From: Actinophytocola sp044466355
Lineage (GTDB): Bacteria; Actinomycetota; Actinomycetes; Mycobacteriales; Pseudonocardiaceae
Length of the DNA: 64,000 nt
Assembly: GCF_044466355.1 (NCBI RefSeq)
Contig: NZ_JBITMQ010000001.1
Location: 434,001 to 498,000 of the forward strand
Reading direction: 5' to 3'
How positions within the stretch are numbered: the stretch's first letter is position 1; each line of letters opens with the position of its first letter. A program made the position numbers and the translations under genes. Positions 41,937 to 54,290 of this stretch are shown here, piece by piece. The notes beneath the pieces were generated by a model. It saw only the letters and a list, made by a program, of their open reading frames with translations. It was not told the DNA's origin and ran no database searches.

Positions 41937-42716
41937 GTGGCACACTCCCGGGTCGTGAACGTCGATCCGTGGTGGCGCATCGCTTACCGGCAAAAGGTTG
42001 CGTCGGTGTTTCGGTCCGTGCCGCTCTACCGCGAGCGGTGGGCGCTGTCCGGCCGGACGGATCCCGTCGTGGTGCCCGGACGGCCCGGAATCCACAGTGG
42101 AGCGATCAAGAAGGAGGACGTGCTACGCCGCTTGGTCGACCTGGTTCCTCTGGCCGGAGGAACGGAGTCGGTCGATCCGCAGCGCGGTCTCGGTGCCGCG
42201 TTGTCGGTCCGCTTCCCGTTGCGTCGTGGCGCGTTCGTGACAGTTCTGGACAAAACGGACGTGTTGCCGCCGAGTGACCTGCCACGCGGAGTCACCGGCT
42301 GCGTGCTCGACCTGCCGTCCGGTCCGGCCGAGAGCGCCTGGCTGGCGCTGACCGCGGCGTTGCGCCGTGGCGTGCCGGTGATCGCCGTCGGCGTCGACAA
42401 GCGACTGGCGGAACTCGCCGCGGAACTACCGGAGGAACTCGCGGTGCGCCTCGACGCGGTGCCGGTACGGACAATGCGCGAACTCGACGCGGGCCCGTAC
42501 GGACTGCTCCACGATCCTTTGCTGGGTTATCTCGGTTCGTTGCGTCAGTGTGGACGGTGGCATCTGGACTGGCGGCGGGTGTACGCGCGGGAGACGGACG
42601 CCGGTATCGCGATGACCGTGTTGTCGCAGCGGTCGCCTGCCCTGGTCGACATCCTGGTGGGCCCCGGCTCGCTCGATCGCTGCCCGCGCCACGGCACGCC
42701 GGTGGTGCTGCCGTGA
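41937..42716 (+). CDS. Unrecognised protein upstream of FemAB-like genes
   Basis: The 259-residue protein begins WWRIAYRQKVASVFRSVPLY near its N-terminus, which recalls the start of PaaK/CapK-type acyl-activating enzymes, but no AMP-binding loop or C-terminal domain follows. Two ordered features are visible: a hydrophobic Rossmann-like stretch ESAWLALTAALRRGVPVIAVG and a terminal GSLDRCPRHGTPVVLP with Cys and two His. It may be a degenerate adenylate-forming protein or an acyl donor partner for the GNAT/FemAB-like genes that follow. GTG 41937 is the longest start; GTG 41955 is possible. Confidence 0.6.
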   Translation: MAHSRVVNVDPWWRIAYRQKVASVFRSVPLYRERWALSGRTDPVVVPGRPGIHSGAIKKEDVLRRLVDLVPLAGGTESVDPQRGLGAALSVRFPLRRGAFVTVLDKTDVLPPSDLPRGVTGCVLDLPSGPAESAWLALTAALRRGVPVIAVGVDKRLAELAAELPEELAVRLDAVPVRTMRELDAGPYGLLHDPLLGYLGSLRQCGRWHLDWRRVYARETDAGIAMTVLSQRSPALVDILVGPGSLDRCPRHGTPVVLP

Positions 42717-43720
42717 CGGTCACCGTCCACGACCCGCGGCACGACCCGGCGCCGTCCGGCTGGTCCGACTTCGTCGCGCGCCACCACCTCTACCCGCCGT
42801 GGGAATACGACCTGCTCGGCGTCGAGGCGTGGCTGTCCCGCAACCCGCCACTGCTCGCCGTCGCGCGGTCGGGTGACGAGATCGTCGGCGCGCTGGCGGC
42901 CATGGTGTGCGTACCGGGCAGGGGGAGCGAGTACGCGCCCACACGCATCCGCGGGGTGGCCCCGAAGATCGCGCAGGTCTACCAACCATGGCTCGGCGGA
43001 GAGGGTTTCTTCGTGCCCTCCGGTGACGCGGATGTGCTCCGTGCGCTGGAGAGGGGACTGCGGAAGCGGCTCGGTCCCGTGCTCGCCGGGCTGATCTACC
43101 GGAACGTCCCGGCGGCGCTCGCCCCGCTGATGTCCGGCCGGGGTCGCGTCACGCGGACGGTGACGCCCGCGGCGTCGATGCTCGAGAACCGGTTCGGGGA
43201 CGAGGAGGCGTGGCTCGCGAGCCTGTCCCGCAACCGCCGCAAGAACGTCCGGCGCGTGGACCGGCTGGTGGCCGCGGACACGTCGCTGGTCGTCCGCTTC
43301 GGACCGGCGCGGTCCGATGTGGACGGCGCCGTGCTCGCCGGGCTGCTGCGCACGCACCGCGCGAAGTTCGGCAGGCAGCCGCTCGACCCGCGCACCCCGG
43401 TGGCGGGGGAGTACCTGGCGCGGATGGTGCGACGACCGGACGTCCACACGCTCACCTACGCCGATGTGGACGGTCAGGTGCAGGCGTTCAGCACCTACCT
43501 CGACCACCCGGTGACCCCGATCCTGCAGTTCTGGGCGAGCAGGGAGGACCGGGGGCACCTCTACTTCGACTGCCACGCCCGCGCCATCCGGCACGCGATC
43601 GCCACCGGCCGCGAGCAGTTGTTCGCCGGTCGGGCGAAGGCGGCGGAGAAGGAGTCGCTGGGTTTCGCCGCCCGCCCGATGTGCGTCGTGGGCGTCCCGG
43701 GGCCGTTGGTGGGTCGTTGA
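42713..43720 (+). CDS. FemAB/GNAT (Acetyltransf_6)-like transferase, first copy
   Basis: The 335-residue protein has a duplicated GNAT-like architecture with the conserved central helix SRNRRKNVRRVDRLV and the C-terminal FDCHARAIRHAIATGREQLFAGR. The family includes FemABX peptidyltransferases and CelD/BioF2-type acyltransferases; both use activated acyl or aminoacyl donors. GTG 42713 overlaps the upstream stop by three bases. It is a distant paralogue of the next gene. Amino-acid or acyl addition to a cell-envelope or cluster product is the probable role. Confidence 0.78.
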   Translation: MTVTVHDPRHDPAPSGWSDFVARHHLYPPWEYDLLGVEAWLSRNPPLLAVARSGDEIVGALAAMVCVPGRGSEYAPTRIRGVAPKIAQVYQPWLGGEGFFVPSGDADVLRALERGLRKRLGPVLAGLIYRNVPAALAPLMSGRGRVTRTVTPAASMLENRFGDEEAWLASLSRNRRKNVRRVDRLVAADTSLVVRFGPARSDVDGAVLAGLLRTHRAKFGRQPLDPRTPVAGEYLARMVRRPDVHTLTYADVDGQVQAFSTYLDHPVTPILQFWASREDRGHLYFDCHARAIRHAIATGREQLFAGRAKAAEKESLGFAARPMCVVGVPGPLVGR

Positions 43721-43748
43721 GCGGAGCTTGCGCAGCGAAGGAGAAGGC

Positions 43749-44744
43749 GTGACCTGGGAGTTGTTCGATCCGCGCTTCGACCCGGAACCCTCGTACTGGC
43801 GAGAGCTGCGGTCGCGGGCCGCGCTGCGTGCGGACTGGGCGTGGGACGTGATGGCGGCCCAGGCGTGGACGTCACGGACCCCGGTCTACGTCTCGGTGCT
43901 CCGCGACGGGGCGTCCCCCTCGGGGGTGGTGTTCGCGAACTGGGCGGGTCTGCCGGTGCGCCGCAACAGGTTCGTCGGCACCCGCCGAGCGCGCTTCGTC
44001 GGTGGCCTGCACGTCCGCAACCCGGGCACCGGCTCCGTCCCCGGCTGGTGGTCCGACGGCCTGCCCACCGCGGAGTTCCTCCGCGACTACGTCTCCGCCA
44101 CGCGCCGCGAGCTGGGAATCGGCTGCGGCGGGGCGCTGCTGCGCCAGCTCGCGGCCGACGAGCTGACGGCCATCGGCCGCTGCGTGTCCCGTCCGACCGA
44201 AGACCTCGCGGTGCTGCGCACGTCCGCGTGGCCGTCGGTGACGGAGTGGCTGCGGGGGATGAAGCGCAAGCGCAGGCACAACATGCGCCAGATCGCCCGC
44301 GCGGTCGCCGAGTCCCCGAAGCTGGCCGCCGACGTGGTCCCCGGTGCGGATCTGGACCCGCGGGAGGTCGCCAGGGTGCTGCGTCACAACGAGAAGAAGT
44401 ACGCGGGCAGGCTGGCCCCGCTCCCGCAGTCCACCGGCTACCTCGCCGCGCTGCTGCGCCAGCCGGACGTCGTCGTCGGTACGTACCGCGCGGCGGACAC
44501 CGGCGAACTGGAGGCGTTCGTCTCGGTGCTCGACCACCCGCGCTGGCCGGTGACCCGGCACTGGTCGGCACGCCCGGCCACCGACCCGGACCGCCCGAAC
44601 CTGTACCTGGACCACTACCGGCTCATGGTCGAGTTCGCCCAGCGGACCGGCAAGGAAGGCGTGATCGTCGGCCGGGGGAAGCCGGAGCTGAAGCGCTCGC
44701 TCTGCGCGGAGCTGGTGCCGCAGTTCGCCGCCGCGATTCGTTAG
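43749..44744 (+). CDS. FemAB/GNAT-like transferase, second copy
   Basis: The 331-residue protein is a paralogue of its upstream neighbour: WLRGMKRKRRHNMRQIARAV aligns with the basic helix of the first copy and YLDHYRLMVEFAQRTGKEGVIVGRGKPELK with its C-terminus. Start GTG 43749 has AGGAGAAGG just upstream. An Arg/Lys-rich patch may bind a nucleotide, CoA or tRNA. Tandem FemAB-like genes often act one after another on the same acceptor, and these two may decorate the product of the divergent carbamoyltransferase cluster. Confidence 0.76.
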   Translation: MTWELFDPRFDPEPSYWRELRSRAALRADWAWDVMAAQAWTSRTPVYVSVLRDGASPSGVVFANWAGLPVRRNRFVGTRRARFVGGLHVRNPGTGSVPGWWSDGLPTAEFLRDYVSATRRELGIGCGGALLRQLAADELTAIGRCVSRPTEDLAVLRTSAWPSVTEWLRGMKRKRRHNMRQIARAVAESPKLAADVVPGADLDPREVARVLRHNEKKYAGRLAPLPQSTGYLAALLRQPDVVVGTYRAADTGELEAFVSVLDHPRWPVTRHWSARPATDPDRPNLYLDHYRLMVEFAQRTGKEGVIVGRGKPELKRSLCAELVPQFAAAIR

Positions 44745-44771
44745 GGCGGGGTGACCTGCCATGATGCGGAT

Positions 44772-45557
44772 GTGGATCAGCGAAGTCTGCGTACCGTGGC
44801 GGCCACCCGCTACGTGACGCCGTTCCGGGAGGGCGGGTCGCTCCCCGGGCTCGTCGAGGCGGACGACCTCGGCATGTACGTGCTCAAGTTCCGCGGCGCC
44901 GGTCAGGGGCTCAAGGCGCTGACCGCGGAGATCGTCGTCGGCGAGCTGGCGCGCAGGCTCGGGTTCCTGGTGCCCGAGCTGGTGCTGGTGGACCTCGACC
45001 CGGAGCTGTCCCGCGCGGAGCCGGACGAGGAGATCCAGGACCTGCTCCGTGCGAGCCCGGGCCAGAACCTGGGGGTCGACTACCTGCCCGGCTCCTTCGA
45101 CTTCAACCCACGCGTCCGCGATCCGGGCAGCGACCTCGCGGCACGGCTGCTGTGGCTGGACACGCTGGTCCTCAATGTCGACCGCAGCTGGCGCAACCCC
45201 AACATGTTGTTGTGGCACCGCCAGATCTGGCTGATCGACCACGGCGCGTCGCTGATCTTCCACCACCGCTGGCTGCCCGGCTGGCAGCCGGCGTCGACGT
45301 ACCGCTACGACGCCGCCGACCACGTGATGATGCCGGTGGCGGGCTCGATCGCCGAGGCCGACGCCGAGCTGCGCCCACAGGTCACGCGCGAGTTGGTGCG
45401 CGAGGTGCTGGCGCTGGTACCGGACGAGTGGCTGGACCCGGAGCTCGGCTCGCCGTCGGACGTCCGCGACGCCTATGCGGCATACTTCGCGGCGCGCCTC
45501 GCCGACGCACCCAACTGGGTCGCCGCACTGGAGGAGACCCGTGCCGCACGTGTTTGA
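44772..45557 (+). CDS. HipA-family kinase-like protein
   Basis: The protein of about 261 residues has a HipA/PI3K-like core: MYVLKFRGAGQGLKALTAEI (ATP-binding lysine), LDTLVLNVDRSWRNPNMLL (catalytic Asp-x4-Asn) and IWLIDHGASL (metal-binding Asp). Such stand-alone proteins are common in actinomycetes and their target is unknown; it is not accompanied by a HipB regulator. GTG 44772 matches the usual family N-terminus; GTG 44751 would add seven residues. The 3' end overlaps the DUF3037 gene by 17 bases. Confidence 0.76.
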   Translation: MDQRSLRTVAATRYVTPFREGGSLPGLVEADDLGMYVLKFRGAGQGLKALTAEIVVGELARRLGFLVPELVLVDLDPELSRAEPDEEIQDLLRASPGQNLGVDYLPGSFDFNPRVRDPGSDLAARLLWLDTLVLNVDRSWRNPNMLLWHRQIWLIDHGASLIFHHRWLPGWQPASTYRYDAADHVMMPVAGSIAEADAELRPQVTRELVREVLALVPDEWLDPELGSPSDVRDAYAAYFAARLADAPNWVAALEETRAARV

Positions 45558-45924
45558 GTACGTCCTCGTACGCGCCGTGCCCCGCCCGGACCGCGGCGAG
45601 TTCATGAACGTCGGCGCGATCGTGTACTGCGCGCCGCTCCGTTTCCTGCGCTGCGGGGTCGCGGTCGACCGCGATCGCCTGCGTGCCCTGGACCCGGCCC
45701 TCGACCTGGAGACCCTGGACGCCGCCCTCCTGTCCATGTGCCAGGCCTGCGAGGGCACCGGGCCGATGGCGGGCAGCAGCGTCGGTCAACGTTTCCGCTG
45801 GCTGGCCGCACCCCGCAGCACGATCCTGCAGACGTCGCCCGCCCACACCGGCCTGACGGAGGACCCGGCCGCGGAACTGGACCGGCTGCTGGCCACGCAG
45901 GTGCACGTGCACCGGAACGCCTGA
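45541..45924 (+). CDS. DUF3037 protein
   Basis: The 127-residue protein matches DUF3037 (FEYVLVRAVPRPDRGEFMNVGAIVYC, then RLRALDPALDLETLDAAL). Start GTG 45541 follows GGAGGAGA. Pairing with a HipA-like kinase gene is a recurrent gene order, and the two overlap here, so they likely work as one unit, but the activity is unknown. A perfect 25-base-arm hairpin follows its stop. Confidence 0.8.
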   Translation: MPHVFEYVLVRAVPRPDRGEFMNVGAIVYCAPLRFLRCGVAVDRDRLRALDPALDLETLDAALLSMCQACEGTGPMAGSSVGQRFRWLAAPRSTILQTSPAHTGLTEDPAAELDRLLATQVHVHRNA

Positions 45925-45942
45925 TCGATCGCGCGGGCCCCA

Positions 45943-45998
45943 AGTGGTCAGAATCGGAAGTCCTTCGAGACCCCGAAGGACTTCCGATTCTGACCACT
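45943..45998 (+). terminator. Perfect 25-base inverted repeat
   Basis: Arms 45943-45967 and 45974-45998 are fully complementary with a 6-base loop (right arm begins CGAAGGACTTCCGATTC). It follows the DUF3037 stop by 18 bases and ends 12 bases before the GTG of the YciO-like gene, which leaves no room for a normal promoter and leader. It is very likely a terminator and may also influence translation of the next gene. Confidence 0.75.
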
Positions 45999-46010
45999 AA
46001 GCTCGCGTGG

Positions 46011-46637
46011 GTGGCGAAGTACTTCGACGTGCATCCGGACAACCCGCAGCGGCGATCGGTGGGGCAGATCGTCGACCTCGTTCGGTCCGGTGGGCTGATC
46101 GCGTACCCGACCGACTCCTGCTACGCACTGGGCTGCCAGTTCGGCAACAAGGAAGGGCTGGAGCGGATCCGGGCGATCCGCCAGCTCGACGACCGGCACC
46201 ACTTCACGCTCGTGTGCCACGACTTCGCGCAGCTGGGGCAGTTCGTCTACCTCAGCAACACGGTGTTCCGCGCGGTCAAGGCGTCCACGCCCGGGCCGTA
46301 CACGTTCATCCTGCCCGCGACGAAGGAAGTGCCGCGACGGCTGATGCACGCCAAGAAGAAGACGGTCGGCGTGCGGATCCCGGACCACGTGGCCGCCCAG
46401 GCCATCCTCGCCGAGCTGGGGGAGCCGCTGCTCTCCAGCACGCTGCTGATGCCCGGCGAGGAGGAGCCCATGACCCAGGGCTGGGAGATCAAGGAGGCGC
46501 TCGACCACGTCGTCGACGCCGTGATCGACTCGGGCGACTGCGGCACCGAGCCGACCACGGTGATCGACTACTCCGACGACGAGGCCGAGGTCATCCGCGA
46601 AGGCGCGGGCGACCTGGCGCGGTTCGGCCTGGCGTGA
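46011..46637 (+). CDS. YciO/Sua5-family (threonylcarbamoyl-AMP synthase-like) protein
   Basis: The 208-residue protein has the family signatures GGLIAYPTDSCYALGC, LVCHDFAQLGQFVY, TPGPYTFILPATKEVPRR and KTVGVRIPDH. Sua5/YrdC proteins make threonylcarbamoyl-AMP for tRNA t6A; the YciO branch, to which the N-terminus VAKYFDVHPDNPQRRS fits, has weaker or different activity. GTG 46011 is chosen from this N-terminus. It is preceded directly by a long hairpin and has no clear ribosome-binding site, so its mRNA may be leaderless or processed. Confidence 0.88.
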   Translation: MAKYFDVHPDNPQRRSVGQIVDLVRSGGLIAYPTDSCYALGCQFGNKEGLERIRAIRQLDDRHHFTLVCHDFAQLGQFVYLSNTVFRAVKASTPGPYTFILPATKEVPRRLMHAKKKTVGVRIPDHVAAQAILAELGEPLLSSTLLMPGEEEPMTQGWEIKEALDHVVDAVIDSGDCGTEPTTVIDYSDDEAEVIREGAGDLARFGLA

Positions 46638-46644
46638 CGGGGGC

Positions 46645-47022
46645 TCAGTCAGGGATGACGCGGACGATCACCCGCTGCTCGCCCTCCTTGCGCCACGGGT
46701 AGCTGTCGGCGCCGAGGTACTTCTTCGCGAGCTTGTCGATGTGCTCGTCGGCGCCGTGCTCGACGATCTCGGCGGTGCCGCGCACGGATACGAGACGGTA
46801 GAAGTCGTTCTTGTCGACGACCGTCACGGCGACCTTCGGGTTCCGCAGCAGGTTGCGGTGCTTCACGCGCCCCTTGGCCGTGTTGAACAGGATCGCCTCG
46901 CCGTCGGTGTCGATCCAGACCGGCGTCAGCTGGGGCGAGCCGTCGGCCATCACGGTCGCGACGGTCGCGATCTGCGCCTCGCCCAACAGCTCAAGTTCTT
47001 GAGAGTTCAACTTCTTGGTCAT
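46645..47022 (-). CDS. PPOX-class F420- or FMN-dependent oxidoreductase
   Basis: The 125-residue protein has the split-barrel flavin fold: QIATVATVMADGSPQLTPVW, then ILFNTAKGRVKHRNLLRNPKVAVTVVD and FYRLVSVRGTAEIV. It most resembles the TIGR03618-type actinobacterial F420-binding PPOX family. Substrate unknown. ATG 47022 is used. It converges with the YciO gene, ending eight bases beyond that stop, and diverges from HrpA. Confidence 0.85.
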   Translation of the reverse strand: MTKKLNSQELELLGEAQIATVATVMADGSPQLTPVWIDTDGEAILFNTAKGRVKHRNLLRNPKVAVTVVDKNDFYRLVSVRGTAEIVEHGADEHIDKLAKKYLGADSYPWRKEGEQRVIVRVIPD

Positions 47023-47118
47023 ACAGCGAGCAACCTGCCACGTTGTGCGGCTATTCCCGGCTCGGAGACGAAGCGGAGAAATAACCCGCTGGTATCCGCC
47101 GTTAGGCTCGGAGACGAG

Positions 47119-51035
<3,917 letters not shown>

Positions 51036-51039
<4 letters not shown>

Positions 51040-51686
51040 CTGAAGGGTGTCTCCGGACGTTCCTGCGGTTCGCCGTCGATGACGAGGTCAACCTTCTCGT
51101 TGTAGAAGCACGCCATCCCGGCGATCTTCTGGCTCTCCGGCACCGGCGTGCGGTAGATCCACACGACGTCGGAGTGCTCGCCGACGCTCCAGTACGACGC
51201 CGTCCCCTTGTACGGGCAGGACGTCGTGGTCGTCGACGGGCGCAGCAGGTCCATCCGGACGTCGGACAGGGGCAGGTAGTACCGCGGTGGCAGGGAGGTC
51301 TCGAACAGGATCCTCGGCTGCCGCGACGACGCGACCGTCTCCCCGTCGATCCGCACCTCCACGTGCCGTGAGCTGGCGAGGATGTCGACCCGCTTGTACG
51401 GGTCGCGCGGGTGCACGTAGATCGGCTCGTCCTCCTCCAGCCACTCGTCCATGGCGGAGAACTCGAGCCGCACCAGGTCGCCGTCGCGGCGGGCGGCGCC
51501 CGGGATCGTGACGTCACCGGCCACGACGTCACCGGACGGCGTGACGGTCGCGAGCACGTCCGCCGACGGCAGGTAGTACGTCGGGTAGTACGGGACCTCC
51601 CACACCAGTACAGGTGACTTGCTGTCCGCGACCAGCTGCCCACCCGCGTACACCCGGACCCGTTTCGGACTCACCTCTGTGCGCAT
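51036..51686 (-). CDS. DUF427 protein with two copies of the domain
   Basis: The 216-residue protein has two DUF427-type units. The first shows VWEVPYYPTYYLPSADV (about 28-44) and the second FETSLPPRYYLPLSDV with TTTSCPYKGTASYWSV (about 125-165), the conserved Cys-Pro-Tyr-Lys-Gly region. The fold is a small beta structure of unknown activity found throughout actinobacteria. The start is ATG 51686, 87 bases from the divergent aldo/keto reductase gene. Confidence 0.82.
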
Positions 51687-51773
51687 GCCGCCTCCAACGT
51701 TCGCTCCGCATGCTCCGTTCCGCAGAAATTACTCTGGACCTGGAGCGCGCTCCACGTACCACGATGAGCAGAC

Positions 51774-52742
51774 ATGAACACACGACGACTGGGAGATCGC
51801 CAGGTCAGCGCGCTGGGCTTCGGGTGCTGGGCCATCGGTGGCCCGTTCTCCGACACGGCAGGCAAACCACTCGGCTGGGGTGAGGTCGACGACGACGAGT
51901 CGATTGCCGCCGTGCACACGGCGCTGGACCTCGGCGTCACGTTCTTCGACACCGCCGACGTCTACGGCGCGGGCCGCAGCGAGCGGGTGCTCGGACGGGC
52001 ACTCGGGAAGCACCGCGACGAGGTGGTCGTCGCCAGCAAGTGGGGGAACGTGTTCGACGAGGACACGAAGGTGCTCACCGGCACCGACAACTCCGTCGAA
52101 TACATGCGTACCGCCATCCGGGCCACCCTCACCCGTCTCGGCACCGACCACCTCGACCTCTACCAGCTCCACACGTCACCGTCCGTCGCCGACGCCGAGG
52201 CGCTCGCCGACGCGGCGGAGGAGCTGGTGAAGGACGGGCTCATCCGCGGGTTCGCGTGGAGCACCGACGACCTCGAACGGGCCGCGGCCTGGGCGGGCAG
52301 GCCCGGCTACGTCGCCGTCCAGCACGAGTGCAGCGTGTTGCACGACGCGCCGGAGCTCCTCGACCTGTGCGCGCGGCACGACCTCGCGAGCGTCAACCGC
52401 ACCCCGCTCGCCATGGGCCTGCTCGGCAGAAGGGACAGCAGCAGGCCCGCGACCGCCGCGGACATCCGCTCGGCCGCACCCGAGTGGCTGCGGTTCTTCT
52501 CCGACGGAGTGCCGACCGCCGAGTGGGCGGCCACCGTGGACAGCGTGCGCGACATCCTCACCAGCGACGGCCGCACGTTGGCGCAGGGCGCGTTGGCCTG
52601 GCTGTGGGCACGCAGCGAGCGGACCATCCCGATCCCCGGGTTCCGCGACGTCACCCAGGCGGCGGACAACGCGGGCGCGCTCGCCCACGGCCCGCTGCGG
52701 CCGGACCAGATGACCGAGATCGACCGGCTACTGCACGGGTGA
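51774..52742 (+). CDS. Aldo/keto reductase
   Basis: The 322-residue protein has the AKR barrel signatures ALGFGCWAIGG, TFFDTADVYGAGRSERVLGRAL (catalytic Asp and Tyr), VVASKWGN (Lys), LDLYQLHTS (His) and the cofactor end IPIPGFRDVTQAADNAGAL. It reduces an aldehyde or ketone with NADPH; the substrate is unknown. It overlaps the small gene at 52728 by 15 bases on the opposite strand. Confidence 0.9.
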   Translation: MNTRRLGDRQVSALGFGCWAIGGPFSDTAGKPLGWGEVDDDESIAAVHTALDLGVTFFDTADVYGAGRSERVLGRALGKHRDEVVVASKWGNVFDEDTKVLTGTDNSVEYMRTAIRATLTRLGTDHLDLYQLHTSPSVADAEALADAAEELVKDGLIRGFAWSTDDLERAAAWAGRPGYVAVQHECSVLHDAPELLDLCARHDLASVNRTPLAMGLLGRRDSSRPATAADIRSAAPEWLRFFSDGVPTAEWAATVDSVRDILTSDGRTLAQGALAWLWARSERTIPIPGFRDVTQAADNAGALAHGPLRPDQMTEIDRLLHG

Positions 52743-52967
52743 GTCGGGCGGCGGGACCTCGTACACCCGCGATCGCTCCACGTCGGCGACGCCCGGCACG
52801 GTCGACAGGGAGGCCAGCGCCTCCCCGTCGACCGTGCCGGTCACGACGCCGGCACTCTCGAGCACCTCGCTCACCCGCAGGCCCGCGGCCCGCAGGGCGT
52901 CCACCACCGTGGACATGTCGTCGACCTGGTCGTCGGCCACCGAGATGACCACCTGCTCGTCCGCCAC
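52728..52967 (-). CDS. Small protein resembling a subtilisin propeptide/inhibitor I9
   Basis: The 79-residue protein starts at GTG 52967 behind GAGGAGG and follows the subtilisin gene by 17 bases. Its pattern, VISVADDQVDDMSTVVDAL, then VLESAGVVTGTVDGEALASL and VPGVADVERSRVY, is that of the ferredoxin-like I9 propeptide: two helices and a sheet ending at a segment that in real propeptides enters the active site. I infer a trans-acting chaperone or inhibitor of the adjacent protease. Database labels for such small proteins are often wrong. Confidence 0.62.
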   Translation of the reverse strand: MADEQVVISVADDQVDDMSTVVDALRAAGLRVSEVLESAGVVTGTVDGEALASLSTVPGVADVERSRVYEVPPPDSPVQ

Positions 52968-52984
52968 CAGGCCTCCTCGATGTG

Positions 52985-54160
52985 CTAGGGCGCTTGGACC
53001 AATCCTGCCCCAACGTCGGTGCCCGGCAAAGGAAGTCGTCGCGACAGCTGCGACAGCCGCGCCCACAGCTCCAGCCCACGTGCGCCGGTGGCCTGCGCGA
53101 TGAGCGCCGCGACACCGGCCGCGTGCGGGGTCGCCATGCTGGTGCCGGAGATCCGCTTGTACCGCAGCGGCACCGGCCAGCTGGAGTAGACGTCGACGCC
53201 GGGCCCGGTCAGGTCGACGGCGCCGATCGTGTCCACCGTCCCGCACGAGAACCACGCCATCTTCCGCGCCACGTCGATCGCGCTGACCGCCATGATCGAC
53301 GGGCAGTTCGCCGGGTGCCCGACGGGGTTGATCCGGCCGACCCGCCGGTCGCTCTCGTTGCCCGCCGCGGCGATGATCAGCGTGCCCTTCTGCAGCGCCC
53401 GCGTCGCGACCCGCTCGTACGTGCGGGAGAACGCCTGGCCCTTCTCGGTCGGCGCGCCGAGCGACATCGACACGACCGCGCACCCGTTGGTGATGGCCCA
53501 GTCGATGCCGGACAGGATGCCGCCGTCAGCGCCGGAGCCCTCGTTGCTCAGCACCTTGCCCACGTAGATGTCCGATTTGTACGCCACCCCGTAGCCGGGA
53601 CCGCTGTCGAGCTCGCGCGGCCCGCACGACGTGCCGATGCAGTGTGTGCCGTGCCCGTGGCCGTCCTGCACCTCCTCGCCCTGGACGAACGACGCCGACA
53701 CCACGGTCCGGTCGGCGAAGTCCGGGTGCTTCAGGTCGAACCCGGTGTCCAGGACCGCCAGCTTGATGCCCTCGCCGGTGGCGGTGCTGTTCGGCGCGCC
53801 CGTGGCCTGCAGGCCCCAGGTGAACAGCGTCTCGTCGACCGTGGGTGCCTCCGCGTCCGTCGAAGGCGCGGTGGGTTCGATGGCCTGCACGTAGCGCTCC
53901 GGTTCGATCAACGCGATCGGGCCCGGTTCGTCCACCGCCCTCGCCAGCGCGGTGACCTGCTCCTCGTCGGCGTTGACCAGCGCCACGCCCAGTTCGCTCA
54001 TCAGAAGACCGTCCGCCTCCCAGAGCGCGGACGGCTCGCCGTCGGCCGTGTCCGCGGTGCGGATGCCGGCCACCCGGTTGAGCTCGCTCGTCGCGTCGGT
54101 CCAGTCGTCCTCCAGCAGGACAAGGTACCGTCCCGTCGTCCCGTCTGCAGCCGTTGTCAT
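52985..54160 (-). CDS. Cytoplasmic S8 (subtilisin) serine protease
   Basis: The 391-residue protein has the catalytic triad Asp in LAVLDTGFDLKHPDF (about 138), His in GHGHGTHCIGTSCG (about 170) and Ser in SGTSMATPHAAGVAAL, plus AAAGNES for the oxyanion Asn. There is no signal peptide, so it should act in the cytoplasm unless exported otherwise. Residues 11-97 look like an I9-type prodomain. ATG 54160 is used; GTG 54169 is possible. The small I9-like gene follows it on the same strand. Confidence 0.9.
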   Translation of the reverse strand: MTTAADGTTGRYLVLLEDDWTDATSELNRVAGIRTADTADGEPSALWEADGLLMSELGVALVNADEEQVTALARAVDEPGPIALIEPERYVQAIEPTAPSTDAEAPTVDETLFTWGLQATGAPNSTATGEGIKLAVLDTGFDLKHPDFADRTVVSASFVQGEEVQDGHGHGTHCIGTSCGPRELDSGPGYGVAYKSDIYVGKVLSNEGSGADGGILSGIDWAITNGCAVVSMSLGAPTEKGQAFSRTYERVATRALQKGTLIIAAAGNESDRRVGRINPVGHPANCPSIMAVSAIDVARKMAWFSCGTVDTIGAVDLTGPGVDVYSSWPVPLRYKRISGTSMATPHAAGVAALIAQATGARGLELWARLSQLSRRLPLPGTDVGAGLVQAP

Positions 54161-54290
54161 GGCCGCCACCTTCTTCTCGTTCGCTCGGCTCGCGTACTAG
54201 GTACGTCGCACGCCGATGACGGGGTGTAACGGGCGTCACATGATCCGTCCGTCCGGTCCGGTTCCACGGGAGACGTTTATCGTCGAAAGC

